Part shown: piece after piece, positions 51,916 through 61,107 of the stretch | Layout: every line of letters starts with the position of its first letter | How positions within the stretch are numbered: the stretch's first letter is position 1 | Source of the DNA: CAYWYR01 sp964462685 | Lineage (GTDB): Bacteria > Bacteroidota > Ignavibacteria > Kapaibacteriales > UBA2268 | Assembly (NCBI GenBank): GCA_964462685.1 | Contig: CAYWYR010000015.1 | Location: 18,030 to 82,029, forward strand | Reading direction: 5' to 3' | Length of the DNA stretch: 64,000 nt | The notes under the pieces: model-generated | The model's input: only the letters and a program-made list of their open reading frames with translations | Told to the model about the DNA's origin: nothing | Databases searched by the model: none | Made by a program: the position numbers and the translations under genes

Positions 51916-52837
51916 GCCCCGTGATAAGTTTTAATACATGGCGGTATTTATCACTTGTACTTTCTACTATCTCATTAGGCAATCTGGGTGGGGCTTTTTC
52001 TTTGTCCCATCCTGTAGATTCAAGCCAGTCTCTCAGAATCTGCTTGTCGTAATTGATCCTTTTTTGGCCAGGCTTCCAGCCGCTATCTATATCCCAGAAC
52101 CTTGAGGAATCAGGGGTAAGCGCTTCATCTATCAATATAACCTTGCCTGTATCTGGCAAAAGGCCAAATTCAAACTTGGTATCGGCAAGAAGAATCCCTT
52201 TTTTCTTTAAAGTATTCTTACCGAAATCAAAAAGCTCAATAGCTTTATCCTTTAAATGATCGGCATTGATATCTGCATCATGCTCATTACAGAAAACTTT
52301 AAGTATTTCTTTGTATTGATTGTAATCTATATTGATATCATGCCCTACCTCGGCCTTTGTAGAAGGAGTAAAGACCGGCTCTTCTAATTCTGTGTCTTTT
52401 GGAAGGCCGGCAGGCAACTTATTACCGCCTATCGCTCCTGTGGATTCATATTCCTTCCATCCGCCGCCCGTTATAGCTCCTCTCACTATGAATTCGATAG
52501 GTAGAGTGATAGCTTTTTTTGCAAGCATCGATCGGCCAGTGAGCTCGGATGAGTACTGCTGTACTTTTTCCGGCAGAGATGTTATTTGAGTACTGATGAG
52601 ATGATTATCAATAATATGATCTGTATTCCTGAACCACCACTCGGAAATCTTATTCAAAATGATACCTTTATCAGGTATCAGATCAGGCATTATATGATCA
52701 AAAGCGGATATCCTATCGGTGGATACGAAAAGTACAGTCTCCCCCAAATCATAGATATCTCGCACCTTCCCCCTTTTGGGTTCTGGCAGACCTGGAAGAG
52801 ACATATATAGATTATCGTTGTTTACTGAAGGCATCAA
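51902..52837 (-). CDS. purC: SAICAR synthetase PurC
   Basis: 311 aa. Family strings: GKVRDIYDLGETVLFVSTDR near 18-37, SAFDHIMPDLIPDKGIILN, IEFIVRGAITGGGWKEYE, KAEVGHDINI, DTKFEFGLLPDTGKVILIDE, and the ending LTPDSSRFW. It joins aspartate to CAIR with ATP in purine synthesis. Size fits the long (eukaryote/FCB-like) single-domain form. Its ATG directly abuts the stop of the aminopeptidase gene and its 3' end overlaps the next gene by 14 nt, so it is in the middle of one operon. No other pur genes are here. Confidence 0.95.
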   Translation of the reverse strand: MMPSVNNDNLYMSLPGLPEPKRGKVRDIYDLGETVLFVSTDRISAFDHIMPDLIPDKGIILNKISEWWFRNTDHIIDNHLISTQITSLPEKVQQYSSELTGRSMLAKKAITLPIEFIVRGAITGGGWKEYESTGAIGGNKLPAGLPKDTELEEPVFTPSTKAEVGHDINIDYNQYKEILKVFCNEHDADINADHLKDKAIELFDFGKNTLKKKGILLADTKFEFGLLPDTGKVILIDEALTPDSSRFWDIDSGWKPGQKRINYDKQILRDWLESTGWDKEKAPPRLPNEIVESTSDKYRHVLKLITGHELV

Positions 52838-54268
52838 TCAGTTAGCTTTTCTTTTGAAAAAATCGAATAGTAAACGCACGCCTACACCTGACCCGCCAAT
52901 ACCATTATATGAGTCCTTGGTTTTATTGAAAGCGGATCCCGCAATATCAATATGTATGTATGGATAGTCGGTGAATTTCTCTAAGAACTTACCTGCTGTA
53001 ATTGCCCCGGCGAGCCTACCACCTATATTTTTCATATCCGCGATATCGGATTTGAGCAGTTCCGCATAGTCATCCCAAAAAGGGAATTCAGCGATTCGCT
53101 CATGTACACTGTGTCCAGATTCTTTCAAGCTTTCCATATAATGGCGGTCCGCGTTACCCATAGCTACAACGCCCTGTTTGCCGATAGCCGCCGCCGCCGC
53201 ACCTGTAAGTGTAGCACAGTCAACCACTAGTTCTGGATCGTAGTTTTTAGCCCAGCTGAGAGCGTCGGCAAGTATCATACGACCTTCAGCATCTGTATTC
53301 AACACCTCAACAGTCATCTTGTTATGCATTGTGATGACATCGCCGGGTACATAGGCATTACCGTCAGGTCGGTTATCAGTAGAAGGCACAATAGCTATAA
53401 CATGTATATTCAGCTTCGCTTTAGCTATCGCGTAAATGGCCCCTGATACCGCAGCCGCCCCGCCCATATCAGACTTCATAAAGTCCATACTGTCAGCAGT
53501 GGGCTTCAAGCTCATCCCTCCAGTATCATAAACTACCCCTTTACCTACCATAACATAGGGTTTTGCATTGGTAGCACCTTCGGGCTTATATTCCATTATA
53601 GAAAAACGGGGCTCTTCAATAGAACCAAGATTGACAGCCAAAAGGCCGCCCATCTCTTCTTTTATAATCCTCTTCTTGTCAAAGACCTCTATTGATATTC
53701 CGGCCTCTTCACACATAGCCTCAAACTCTTTAGCCATCTGAGGGGCTGTCATGTACATATTCGGCTCATTAACAAGATCCCGGGCTTTGTAAACGCCTTG
53801 AACCTTAGCTGATAGCTCATCGATATCGCTCTGAGTCGCGGTACCTGAAAGATGAACAGACTCAAACCGGTTGCTTTTTTTGTCCTTGTCGCTAAAATAT
53901 TTCAGGAACTGATATTTCGAGAGTCCGTAACCTTCGCAGAAAGCCAAACCGTTCTCTTTTTCATCAGTATGATCGATTACAGAAACAGATTTGCTTTTAT
54001 ACTCGCTTGTGATTGTCGCAATCTTATCAGCTGTTTTTCTTATTTTCTCATTTTTGAGATCGGTCGTAGCGGTAGTATCAGCTATAACCACTGCTATAAC
54101 AGTTCCGGCTTCTCTTAGGATAACATGATCTTTTTCAAGCTCCATAGTACTGGTTATCGCGTCGGACTGTGCTTTGTCTAATCCAGAAATGGCAGATGGA
54201 TTAGTACCTTTATTAATAATATGTACGGTGTCGTTTTGGTTATGGGAATCAGAAAGGTGGATATTCAT
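52838..54268 (-). CDS. pepA: Leucyl aminopeptidase (M17 family)
   Basis: 476 aa. The C-terminal catalytic domain has all M17 residues: VGKGVVYDTGGMSLKP (Lys243, Asp248, Lys255), DFMKSDMGGAA (Asp267), and NTDAEGRMILADAL (Asp326, Glu328, Arg330). The latter two supply the two-zinc site and bicarbonate-binding Arg. The N-terminal domain (about 1-150) is poorly conserved, as usual. It cleaves N-terminal residues from peptides in the cytoplasm. It heads the operon pepA-purC-(S26-like)-rodA-(143-aa). Confidence 0.93.
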   Translation of the reverse strand: MNIHLSDSHNQNDTVHIINKGTNPSAISGLDKAQSDAITSTMELEKDHVILREAGTVIAVVIADTTATTDLKNEKIRKTADKIATITSEYKSKSVSVIDHTDEKENGLAFCEGYGLSKYQFLKYFSDKDKKSNRFESVHLSGTATQSDIDELSAKVQGVYKARDLVNEPNMYMTAPQMAKEFEAMCEEAGISIEVFDKKRIIKEEMGGLLAVNLGSIEEPRFSIMEYKPEGATNAKPYVMVGKGVVYDTGGMSLKPTADSMDFMKSDMGGAAAVSGAIYAIAKAKLNIHVIAIVPSTDNRPDGNAYVPGDVITMHNKMTVEVLNTDAEGRMILADALSWAKNYDPELVVDCATLTGAAAAAIGKQGVVAMGNADRHYMESLKESGHSVHERIAEFPFWDDYAELLKSDIADMKNIGGRLAGAITAGKFLEKFTDYPYIHIDIAGSAFNKTKDSYNGIGGSGVGVRLLFDFFKRKAN

Positions 54269-54360
54269 TGTATTATGTTTGAATGAGTTTTCAGTTCAAT
54301 ACTACAGTACGAAATTAAGGTATATAGATTGAATATGAATATCTCATTAATTGTAAAGGT

Positions 54361-55086
54361 TCATAGCATAAGCTTTTTGATTCTATCAGGATAGTCCGTC
54401 ACAACACATTTTATGCCGAGTGCGATCATTTCCTTATAAGTATCGGCGGAGTTTATACCGTAAACCCCTACAAGCACATCACTTGCTTTTGCCTGCTCCA
54501 TTAACCCATTATTACATTCTTCTGTTGAGCACACAAGAGCCTTTATACCAAGTTTGTCTTTTAATTCAAGTATAGGAGTTGTATCACCCGGGATTTTTAT
54601 AGCAGCGGTATTCACGTTATCATAATTCTTGTTGATAGCTTCAAGTATCCTGTAATCAAAGCTACCGAATAGAGTATAGTCCAGATATCGGTGTTCTTTT
54701 ACTTTCTCAACTATCTGAATCGCCCTTTTTACGATACCGTCTGAAAAATCACTTTTTATCTCTATCATCAGATAAGTCTTATTCTTGACTAACTCCAGTA
54801 TATCATCCAACAGAGGCGGCCTGCTGTCTAATAATCGGGATGTATTTTCAAAGTCTTTTTCCCAAAGATTGATCTCAGTTCCATCACTGGCAACCGAAAC
54901 GTCGTCATGGTAGGAATATACTTTACCGTCACTACTTAGCCTGATATCGGTTTCTATCATATCGGCACCTTCCTCTATGGCTCTTTCATAAGCTAAGAGT
55001 GTATTTTCGGTAACAAGACCGCTCGCCCCCCTGTGGGCTGCCAAAAAAACACCATCTTTTCTGGCGAAATCCTCTAAATTTTCCAT
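54361..55086 (-). CDS. Glycerophosphodiester phosphodiesterase
   Basis: 241 aa. GDPD motifs: FLAAHRGASG with His18 and Arg19, ENTLLAYERAIEEGADMIET with Glu45, DIRLSSDG with Asp47, SYHDD with His60; later MIEIKSD and the end-piece KCVVTDYPDRI. It hydrolyses glycerophosphodiesters to glycerol-3-phosphate and an alcohol. No signal peptide, so a cytoplasmic GDPD (UgpQ-like). Length is normal. Confidence 0.92.
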   Translation of the reverse strand: MENLEDFARKDGVFLAAHRGASGLVTENTLLAYERAIEEGADMIETDIRLSSDGKVYSYHDDVSVASDGTEINLWEKDFENTSRLLDSRPPLLDDILELVKNKTYLMIEIKSDFSDGIVKRAIQIVEKVKEHRYLDYTLFGSFDYRILEAINKNYDNVNTAAIKIPGDTTPILELKDKLGIKALVCSTEECNNGLMEQAKASDVLVGVYGINSADTYKEMIALGIKCVVTDYPDRIKKLML

Positions 55087-55224
55087 TCTGGACTATAGTT
55101 TTATAATTTGCAGCTGATACGATCGCAATTAATTTCGTAATATAGTATATTAGTATCTTAATGGGTACGGATTCGTCTCATTTATTTTTTAAATAGACAC
55201 ACTAACTCAACTGAGAATACCATA

Positions 55225-55713
55225 ATGACTTACAAAGATAAATTTTCTAGCGAGGAATGGTCATCTTTGACTCATACCCCGCTATTGATATTTCAGGCTG
55301 TAGCAGGGGCCGACGGTAAAATCGATAAGAAAGAAAAAAAAGCATTCTCTAGTGCTTTAGCTTCCAATAATATATCTCAGCCACTTTCCGCAGAGGTATT
55401 AGAATCAGCAAAAAGCCAGTTTTCTGAATCTGAAACTATCCCGGATTATACTCTATCGGATATCGCTTTAAAACTTCAACAAGTTGATGAAGCTTTAAAG
55501 GGTAATATCGAACAAGATGATTCTCTTAATTTTAAGAAAACAATGATGGCTTTAGGCCTTCACGTTGCTAACAGTTCCGGTGGTTTTTTCGGTTCTAATT
55601 TATCCGATGATGAAGTAAACGCACTTAAAAAGGTAGGTAGCTACCTCAATCTTTCAGTTACGCAACTTCAGCAAAGCCCTACTGTACAGGAACTTGCCGA
55701 TAAGTTAAAGTAG
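55225..55713 (+). CDS. TerB-like protein A
   Basis: 162 aa, helical, no signal peptide. It begins MTYKDKFSSEEWSSL and has FQAVAGADGKIDKKEKKAF, the acidic ADGxID..E motif of TerB-like domains, which can bind metal. A second similar piece (SNLSDDEVNALKKVGSYLN) lies near 125-143. It shares the layout and N-terminal pattern with the next gene, so the two are tandem paralogues. The role is unknown; TerB proper belongs to stress and tellurite operons, which are not seen here. Confidence 0.75.
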   Translation: MTYKDKFSSEEWSSLTHTPLLIFQAVAGADGKIDKKEKKAFSSALASNNISQPLSAEVLESAKSQFSESETIPDYTLSDIALKLQQVDEALKGNIEQDDSLNFKKTMMALGLHVANSSGGFFGSNLSDDEVNALKKVGSYLNLSVTQLQQSPTVQELADKLK

Positions 55714-55744
55714 TAGCTTTCCATTAATCTCGGGAGATATCGTC

Positions 55745-56254
55745 ATGACATACAAACCGCTTTTCAGTGAGAAGGAATGGGATACTATAAAGATATCCGT
55801 TATGAGGATATTTAGAGCTGTTGCAGGGGCAGATGGAAATATCGACACTAATGAGCAGCTCGCACTTAAAAAGATTACAGAGAATGCAGTCTGGATAGAA
55901 AACGGCTTTGTAAGAGAAGTCATAGATGATATCTCAATAGATATTCCTGGTAATTTCAGGAAATCCATATCCGACCAAAGAAATTTCAGAGAAGGTATGA
56001 ATGATCTATTGGTCATTTTTGATAAGTCCGGTATTGAGCAGAGAATTATAGTCGGTTTCAAAAAAGCATTGATAGCCATTGGCTTTTATGTGGCAAACAT
56101 AAGCGGTAGCGACTACGATGAGAAAATGGTAAGTACAGAGGAAGCAAACGTACTAAAAAGCTTAACAGGCATTTTAGGCCTTACTGCTAATGATTTAAGG
56201 GAGAAGCCAAATATCCAGAGTTATATGGAAGTCTTTGCAGGTGTTTCAAAATAA
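55745..56254 (+). CDS. TerB-like protein B, tandem paralogue
   Basis: 169 aa. MTYKPLFSEKEWDTI and FRAVAGADGNIDTNEQLAL match the previous gene (MTYKxxFSxxEW and F.AVAGADG.ID..E). A C-terminal half with KALIAIGFYVANISG parallels MMALGLHVANSSG in the neighbour. The middle has diverged. The gap is 31 nt. A short gap to kynureninase (35 nt) follows, so it may share that transcript. Function unknown. Confidence 0.75.
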   Translation: MTYKPLFSEKEWDTIKISVMRIFRAVAGADGNIDTNEQLALKKITENAVWIENGFVREVIDDISIDIPGNFRKSISDQRNFREGMNDLLVIFDKSGIEQRIIVGFKKALIAIGFYVANISGSDYDEKMVSTEEANVLKSLTGILGLTANDLREKPNIQSYMEVFAGVSK

Positions 56255-56289
56255 TCTCTTACTTTATACATTGATCAGACAGCTTTTTT

Positions 56290-57573
56290 ATGACCGAAAA
56301 ATTTGAACCCAATCATTTTACCAGCTCAGGAGCGAAAGAATTAGACAAAGCTGATAATTTGAATCACTTCAGAGAAAAATTCCATTTCCCTAAAATGGAG
56401 AGTGGAGAAAAAGTAGTTTATCTTTGCGGAAACTCCCTGGGCCTACAACCAAAATCTGCGGAAGAAGCTGTAGCCAAGGAAATGGAGGACTGGAAAAAGT
56501 ACGGTGTCGACGGCCACTTTATGGCGAGAAATCCGTGGAAGGAGTATCACGCTTTACTGACCGAACCTTTAGCCGAGATTTTAGGCGCAAAGCCAGTTGA
56601 AGTGGTAGCGATGGATACGCTTACCAACAACCTGAATTCTATTCTTATATCCTTCTACAGGCCAGAGGGTAAGAGGCGCAAGATAATGATCGAAGGGAAA
56701 GCTTTTCCGAGTGATATCTACGCGGTCGAATCACATATCAGACTGCATGGGCTGAATCCGGAAGAATGCCTTATAAAGTTATTCCCTAAAGATGGTGAGG
56801 CTTACCTTAGAACTGATGATATTCTCACTGCTATAAAGGAAGCAGGCGAAGAGCTGGGCACTGTTATGTTCGGGGCTGTCAACTATTACTCAGGTGAGTT
56901 TATGGATCTTGAAGCCATAACCAAAGCAGCCCATGCTGTAGGAGCTTACGCAGGGTTCGATCTAGCTCATGCTATAGGTAATCTTCCCCTGAATTTACAT
57001 GAAAACGAAGTAGATTTCGCGGTATGGTGCAGTTATAAATATCTTAATGCGGGCCCGGGAGCTACAGCAGGCCTTTTTGTTCACGAAAAACACGCATACT
57101 CATTCGATATACCAAGGCTAGCTGGCTGGTGGGGGCACGATACGAAAAAACGTTTTTTGATGGATCCTGATTTCGAACCTATGCCAGGAGCAGAAGGTTG
57201 GCAAAATTCCAACCCCGCAATTTTACCTATGGCATGCAAAAAGGCATCACTGGATATTTTCGCCGAAGCTGGAATCAGTAATCTTAGAGACAAGTCGTTA
57301 AGACTGACAGCATATCTAGAACAGATGCTTATTAACATAGGCGATGCCAGTATCGAGATTATTACCCCAACGGACCCGGAAAGGCGAGGCGCACAGCTAT
57401 CGATAAGAGTAAAAGACGCTGATAAATCACTCTATGACACTATCACAAATGAAGGTGTTATCTGCGACTGGAGAGAGCCCGATGTGATAAGGGTTGCCCC
57501 TGTGCCATTATACAATTCATTTTATGATGTATTTAGATTCACTGAAATACTCAAGAAAGTACTTAAAGATTAA
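56290..57573 (+). CDS. kynU: Kynureninase
   Basis: 427 aa. Conserved strings: VVYLCGNSLGLQPKSA at 42-57, GHFMARNPWKEYH near 75-87, DTLTNNLNSILISFYRP, GEFMDLEAITKAAHAVGAY, GFDLAHAIGNLPLNLHE and VWCSYKYLNAGPGA with Lys250 as the PLP lysine; then GWWGHDTKKRF. It cleaves kynurenine or 3-hydroxykynurenine to (3-hydroxy)anthranilate and alanine. With the 3-hydroxyanthranilate dioxygenase at 60.6 kb it gives two steps of the route to quinolinate and NAD. kynA/kynB are not in the window. Its stop is directly followed by the pdxA start. Confidence 0.96.
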   Translation: MTEKFEPNHFTSSGAKELDKADNLNHFREKFHFPKMESGEKVVYLCGNSLGLQPKSAEEAVAKEMEDWKKYGVDGHFMARNPWKEYHALLTEPLAEILGAKPVEVVAMDTLTNNLNSILISFYRPEGKRRKIMIEGKAFPSDIYAVESHIRLHGLNPEECLIKLFPKDGEAYLRTDDILTAIKEAGEELGTVMFGAVNYYSGEFMDLEAITKAAHAVGAYAGFDLAHAIGNLPLNLHENEVDFAVWCSYKYLNAGPGATAGLFVHEKHAYSFDIPRLAGWWGHDTKKRFLMDPDFEPMPGAEGWQNSNPAILPMACKKASLDIFAEAGISNLRDKSLRLTAYLEQMLINIGDASIEIITPTDPERRGAQLSIRVKDADKSLYDTITNEGVICDWREPDVIRVAPVPLYNSFYDVFRFTEILKKVLKD

Positions 57574-58572
57574 TTGAGCCGAATAAAGAAAAAAATCTGT
57601 TTTACCTCTGGGGATATTAACGGTATCGGCTTAGAAACTTTTTTAAAAGCCTTTTCCGATGGTGCTTTTGACTCTTCCAAAATTTCACTGATAACTAATT
57701 CTGAAATATTAGCAGAGACAGCCGAACATCTTTATTATGATCTCATTATAGAAGCTGAAATAGCCAATATTGCCGGACGCAGTTTCTCAATTGTGGAATG
57801 CACTACATATCCAGAACTGGATTTCGGAAAAATATCTAAAGATGCAGGTCTTTTGGCCGGTGAATCAATAGAAAAGGCAGTTTCCTGCTGTTTATCAGGC
57901 GAGCAAGATGCTATGGTGACTCTTCCAATACAAAAGGAAAGTGTTTATCTTGCCGGATGGACTTATCCGGGTCATACAGAAATGATCGCCTCAAGGTGTG
58001 GCGTCAAGGATCCCCTAATGATAATGGAAAGCAAGGGCACACGCGTTTGTCTGCTTACCATTCATATACCGTTAAAGGATGTACCTAATTATATCACACC
58101 ATATCGTATAAAATCCATTACTGAAAAATTTATCAGATCTGTAAATAGTGATTTTGGGGTGGATAAACCCCGAATTGCCCTATTAGCATTGAACCCACAC
58201 GGCGGGGAAAACGGCAGCATCGGTACAGAGGAGCTCGACATCTACAATGCTACTATTGATGAAATCAATGGTTATTCCAATGATGAATATGTTGTTGAAG
58301 GACCATTCCCGGCTGATGGTTTTTTCGCACATGGAGCTTATAAGAAATACGACGGCATAATAGCTAGTTATCATGACCAAGGGCTGATACCGCTGAAGCT
58401 ATTGGCAGAAGGCGGCGGGGTTAATTATACTGGTGGTTTGCAGATTATCAGGACATCCCCTGACCACGGTACAGCGATGGATATCGCAGGTAAAAACATA
58501 TCCAATCCGCAAAGTCTGGTTGACGCATACAATCTTGCGTTTCAGATATCGGATAACAGAAACAACAGGTAA
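57574..58572 (+). CDS. pdxA: 4-hydroxythreonine-4-phosphate dehydrogenase PdxA
   Basis: 332 aa, starting with a TTG placed immediately after the kynU stop TAA. GDINGIGLETFLKAF at the N-terminus corresponds to the GDPxGIGPE motif; GWTYPGHTEMIAS, LNPHGGENGSIGTEE and ASYHDQGLIPLK carry the three metal-binding His/Asp; RTSPDHGTAMDIAGK closes. It oxidises 4-phosphohydroxy-threonine in PLP synthesis. Translational coupling to a PLP enzyme gene is notable. Motifs are slightly divergent (Leu for the usual Pro in GIGPE), so a PdxA2-like relative cannot be excluded. Confidence 0.92.
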   Translation: MSRIKKKICFTSGDINGIGLETFLKAFSDGAFDSSKISLITNSEILAETAEHLYYDLIIEAEIANIAGRSFSIVECTTYPELDFGKISKDAGLLAGESIEKAVSCCLSGEQDAMVTLPIQKESVYLAGWTYPGHTEMIASRCGVKDPLMIMESKGTRVCLLTIHIPLKDVPNYITPYRIKSITEKFIRSVNSDFGVDKPRIALLALNPHGGENGSIGTEELDIYNATIDEINGYSNDEYVVEGPFPADGFFAHGAYKKYDGIIASYHDQGLIPLKLLAEGGGVNYTGGLQIIRTSPDHGTAMDIAGKNISNPQSLVDAYNLAFQISDNRNNR

Positions 58573-58576
58573 AAAT

Positions 58577-59737
58577 ATGAAGCTTAGGAAAGAGCATCTG
58601 GAGATTTTAAGAGATAAGAAAATACTTATAGTTGATGATATTCCAGAAAACCTCAAAGTCCTGGGAACACTTCTGCGTAAAACAGGAGTTGATATCTCCA
58701 TAGCTGTCAACGGTGAAAAAGGGGTTGAAATCGCAAAGACGATTGTGCCAGACCTTATACTGATGGACGTTAATATGCCGGTTCTAACAGGCTATGATGC
58801 ATGTAAGTTAATTAAGGAAGACCCTGATATCTGTGATATTCCGCTGATATTTCTTACGGCAAGGGATGATCGCGATGATATGATCAATGGTTATAATCTG
58901 GGAGCGATAGATTATATCACAAAGCCATTTAATCATACGGAGCTGATTATGAAGCTCGTCAACTATCTCACATTAAGGCAGCGATCTGTTGAGTTGGAGG
59001 AATCCAATAGGCAATTAAAAGCAGCGGATGCAGCTAAAAACAAATTCGTTTCTATCATATCCCATGATTTGCGAAGCCCTATGGGTGGTATTTTAGGGCT
59101 TACCAGGATCCTGAATGAAGATGCGGACAGTCTGACAAAAGAAGAACGAGAAGAGTTTACGTCCTCAATCTACCAGACCCTAAGAAGACAGTACAACTTT
59201 ATGGAAGATCTGCTGAAATGGGGTAATATGCAGATCGGCAGGTATGAACTAAAACCTGATGAGATTGACCTGACAATGTTCATAGAAAATATAAAAGAAC
59301 TTTACAGTTCCAATATTATGAATAAAGAAATAGACTTTATTGTAGATATTGAAAAAGGACTAGCTATAAATGTCGATACCACGATGTTCAATTCCGCCCT
59401 CACGAATATCGTATCAAACTGTATAAAATTTACTCCTCAAAAAGGTGTTATATCTATTAAAGCCAACTCCGATGATACAGATAATGTTCACATTTCTCTC
59501 AAAGATTCCGGAGTGGGGATGGAGCAGGTAATAGCCGATCATATTTTTGACCCCGAGCACTTCCATACAACCAAAGGTACTGAGATGGAAGGCGGATCAG
59601 GGCTTGGTATGGTACTGGTAGGTGATGTGATAAGAATACATAACGGAAGTATAAAAGCTATAAGCCATCCAGGGAACGGTACCGAGTTCCGTTTGATTAT
59701 CCCCAAGAAAGTCAATATAGAACCATCTTATAATTAA
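58577..59737 (+). CDS. Hybrid response regulator-histidine kinase
   Basis: 386 aa from the ATG at 58577; this start was chosen because the upstream part of the frame overlaps pdxA and is not protein-like. An N-terminal receiver domain (about 14-135) has ILIVDDIPEN, phosphoacceptor Asp64 in LILMDVNMP, and Lys116 in YITKPF. A coiled linker, then HisKA with SIISHDLRSPMGG (His163), then HATPase with NIVSNCIKFTP, LKDSGVGM and GSGLGM. The receiver precedes the kinase and there is no sensor or membrane segment, so it is cytoplasmic and likely takes phosphate from another kinase. It is 4 nt after pdxA. Confidence 0.93.
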   Translation: MKLRKEHLEILRDKKILIVDDIPENLKVLGTLLRKTGVDISIAVNGEKGVEIAKTIVPDLILMDVNMPVLTGYDACKLIKEDPDICDIPLIFLTARDDRDDMINGYNLGAIDYITKPFNHTELIMKLVNYLTLRQRSVELEESNRQLKAADAAKNKFVSIISHDLRSPMGGILGLTRILNEDADSLTKEEREEFTSSIYQTLRRQYNFMEDLLKWGNMQIGRYELKPDEIDLTMFIENIKELYSSNIMNKEIDFIVDIEKGLAINVDTTMFNSALTNIVSNCIKFTPQKGVISIKANSDDTDNVHISLKDSGVGMEQVIADHIFDPEHFHTTKGTEMEGGSGLGMVLVGDVIRIHNGSIKAISHPGNGTEFRLIIPKKVNIEPSYN

Positions 59738-59828
59738 TTATTTTTAATGTAACCTTTCCAAGGTAATAATTGTTAAATGTAAAAACCGTGATTATTGTAA
59801 TCGATCTTAAGCAAGGCGAGGCAAACCC

Positions 59829-60548
59829 ATGAAGATTATCTATACTATAATTGTCTTGATTACAGCTGCTTCTGTTACTCTGGCAGACGGTTTTTTCATC
59901 TATAGCGGGGTTGGGCTGGGCCTAAATACTTCCACGGTCGCCACTACTGCCAATATCATATCCCACGGCGTTGAAGATTCTGAGGGTTTTGGTGATGGTG
60001 AGTTTTCCGATGCGGCACTAATGGCATCCAATCTGTTTATGGATGGCCCAGGCGGCAATGCGTCATTCGGAGTAGATCTGAAAGGTGGATATGAGTTTGA
60101 AGATAGTGAATGGTCGCTTTATACAAGTATTGTTTTCCTATCTCTCAACATAGATCAGAATATAGTAACAACATTACAGGCACCAGCCGGTAATGGTGAT
60201 ATTATGTTCTCCTCAGTCGCAGTTGGAACTGGGTATGATATATTGGATGAAAATTCACAGTTACAGATAACTATGGAGTTTGGGGGTGCTTATAATTATA
60301 TGTCAACATTCGGCTTCGATGATGACGGAAGTGATGCTAATTGGCATTCACATTTTTTAGGCACACATATAAACCCTAGCGTAAGCTACAGGTTCGAAAA
60401 ATCAAATATCAGGGCATATTTACAGAATAATCTGTTCATCCCAATAATGCAGTTGAGTTCATCAGGTAACACAGATGTAAGAATAGGCCTGCGGGACCGT
60501 ATAGTCTATATGCCAACCATAGGCTTGCTATGGTCATTTGGGGGATAA
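59829..60548 (+). CDS. Outer membrane beta-barrel protein
   Basis: 239 aa. Signal peptide (about 1-18, ending TLADG). The rest is alternating-hydrophobicity strands with aromatic girdles (SVGLDLKGGYEF-like segments, YSTSIVFLSLN-like segments) and ends VYMPTIGLLWSFGG. It looks like a small 8- to 10-stranded barrel. No specific family recognised. Preceded by an ACCTT/AAGGT inverted repeat near 59753-59765. Confidence 0.7.
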   Translation: MKIIYTIIVLITAASVTLADGFFIYSGVGLGLNTSTVATTANIISHGVEDSEGFGDGEFSDAALMASNLFMDGPGGNASFGVDLKGGYEFEDSEWSLYTSIVFLSLNIDQNIVTTLQAPAGNGDIMFSSVAVGTGYDILDENSQLQITMEFGGAYNYMSTFGFDDDGSDANWHSHFLGTHINPSVSYRFEKSNIRAYLQNNLFIPIMQLSSSGNTDVRIGLRDRIVYMPTIGLLWSFGG

Positions 60549-60552
60549 AATA

Positions 60553-61086
60553 TCATCTTTTATCCGGTTTTTCCATTACCGTTCCGCAATTGTCACACGT
60601 CCTTTTATCCTTATCCGAGAAGAATGCTTCCATAGCCACTGGGAGCTCTTTAACAATATCACTCATAGGAAACTCCGTTCTCCAGAGCTGATTATGGCAG
60701 TTTTCGCAATACCATTCGAGTGCGTCCATCATCCCTGGTTGCCTTTTCTGTTCTATTACCAGCCCAACGGTATTTGCTGGCCTCTGTGGTGAATGCGGTA
60801 TCTTTCCTGGAAGCAGGAATATTTCCCCTTCCTGTATATTGACATCATGGAATTCTCCATCGTCTATAATCTTAACTGTTATATCCCCTTCCACTTGATA
60901 GAAGAACTCCGGTGTTTCGTTATAATGATAGTCCTTTCGGCCGTTAGGGCCGCCAACGACCATAATTATCATTTCGCCTTCGGGATATACCTCTTTGTTA
61001 CCTACAGGTGGCTTCAGCTTGTCCCGATTTTCATCTATCCATTTTTGGAAATTAATCGGTGCTATTTTTTGTGTTGATACTGCCAT
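60553..61086 (-). CDS. nbaC: 3-hydroxyanthranilate 3,4-dioxygenase
   Basis: 177 aa, the bacterial size. Cupin residues: GGPNGRKDYHYNETPEFFYQ with Arg50, His54 and Glu60; LLPGKIPHSPQRP with His98 and Arg102. The C-terminal rubredoxin-like iron site is complete: WYCENCHNQLW (Cys127, Cys130) and RTCDNCGTV (Cys164, Cys167). It opens 3-hydroxyanthranilate with O2 to the semialdehyde that closes to quinolinate. Convergent with the barrel gene (5 nt apart). Pathway partner kynU is 3 kb away on the other strand. Confidence 0.96.
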   Translation of the reverse strand: MAVSTQKIAPINFQKWIDENRDKLKPPVGNKEVYPEGEMIIMVVGGPNGRKDYHYNETPEFFYQVEGDITVKIIDDGEFHDVNIQEGEIFLLPGKIPHSPQRPANTVGLVIEQKRQPGMMDALEWYCENCHNQLWRTEFPMSDIVKELPVAMEAFFSDKDKRTCDNCGTVMEKPDKR

Positions 61087-61107
61087 ATTTTATTTATTTT
61101 GTTTTGA

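Noticed and set aside
58433..58576. N-terminal extension of the hybrid kinase by 48 codons
   Set aside because: It overlaps the pdxA coding sequence and is not receiver-like; the ATG at 58577 begins just before the domain.
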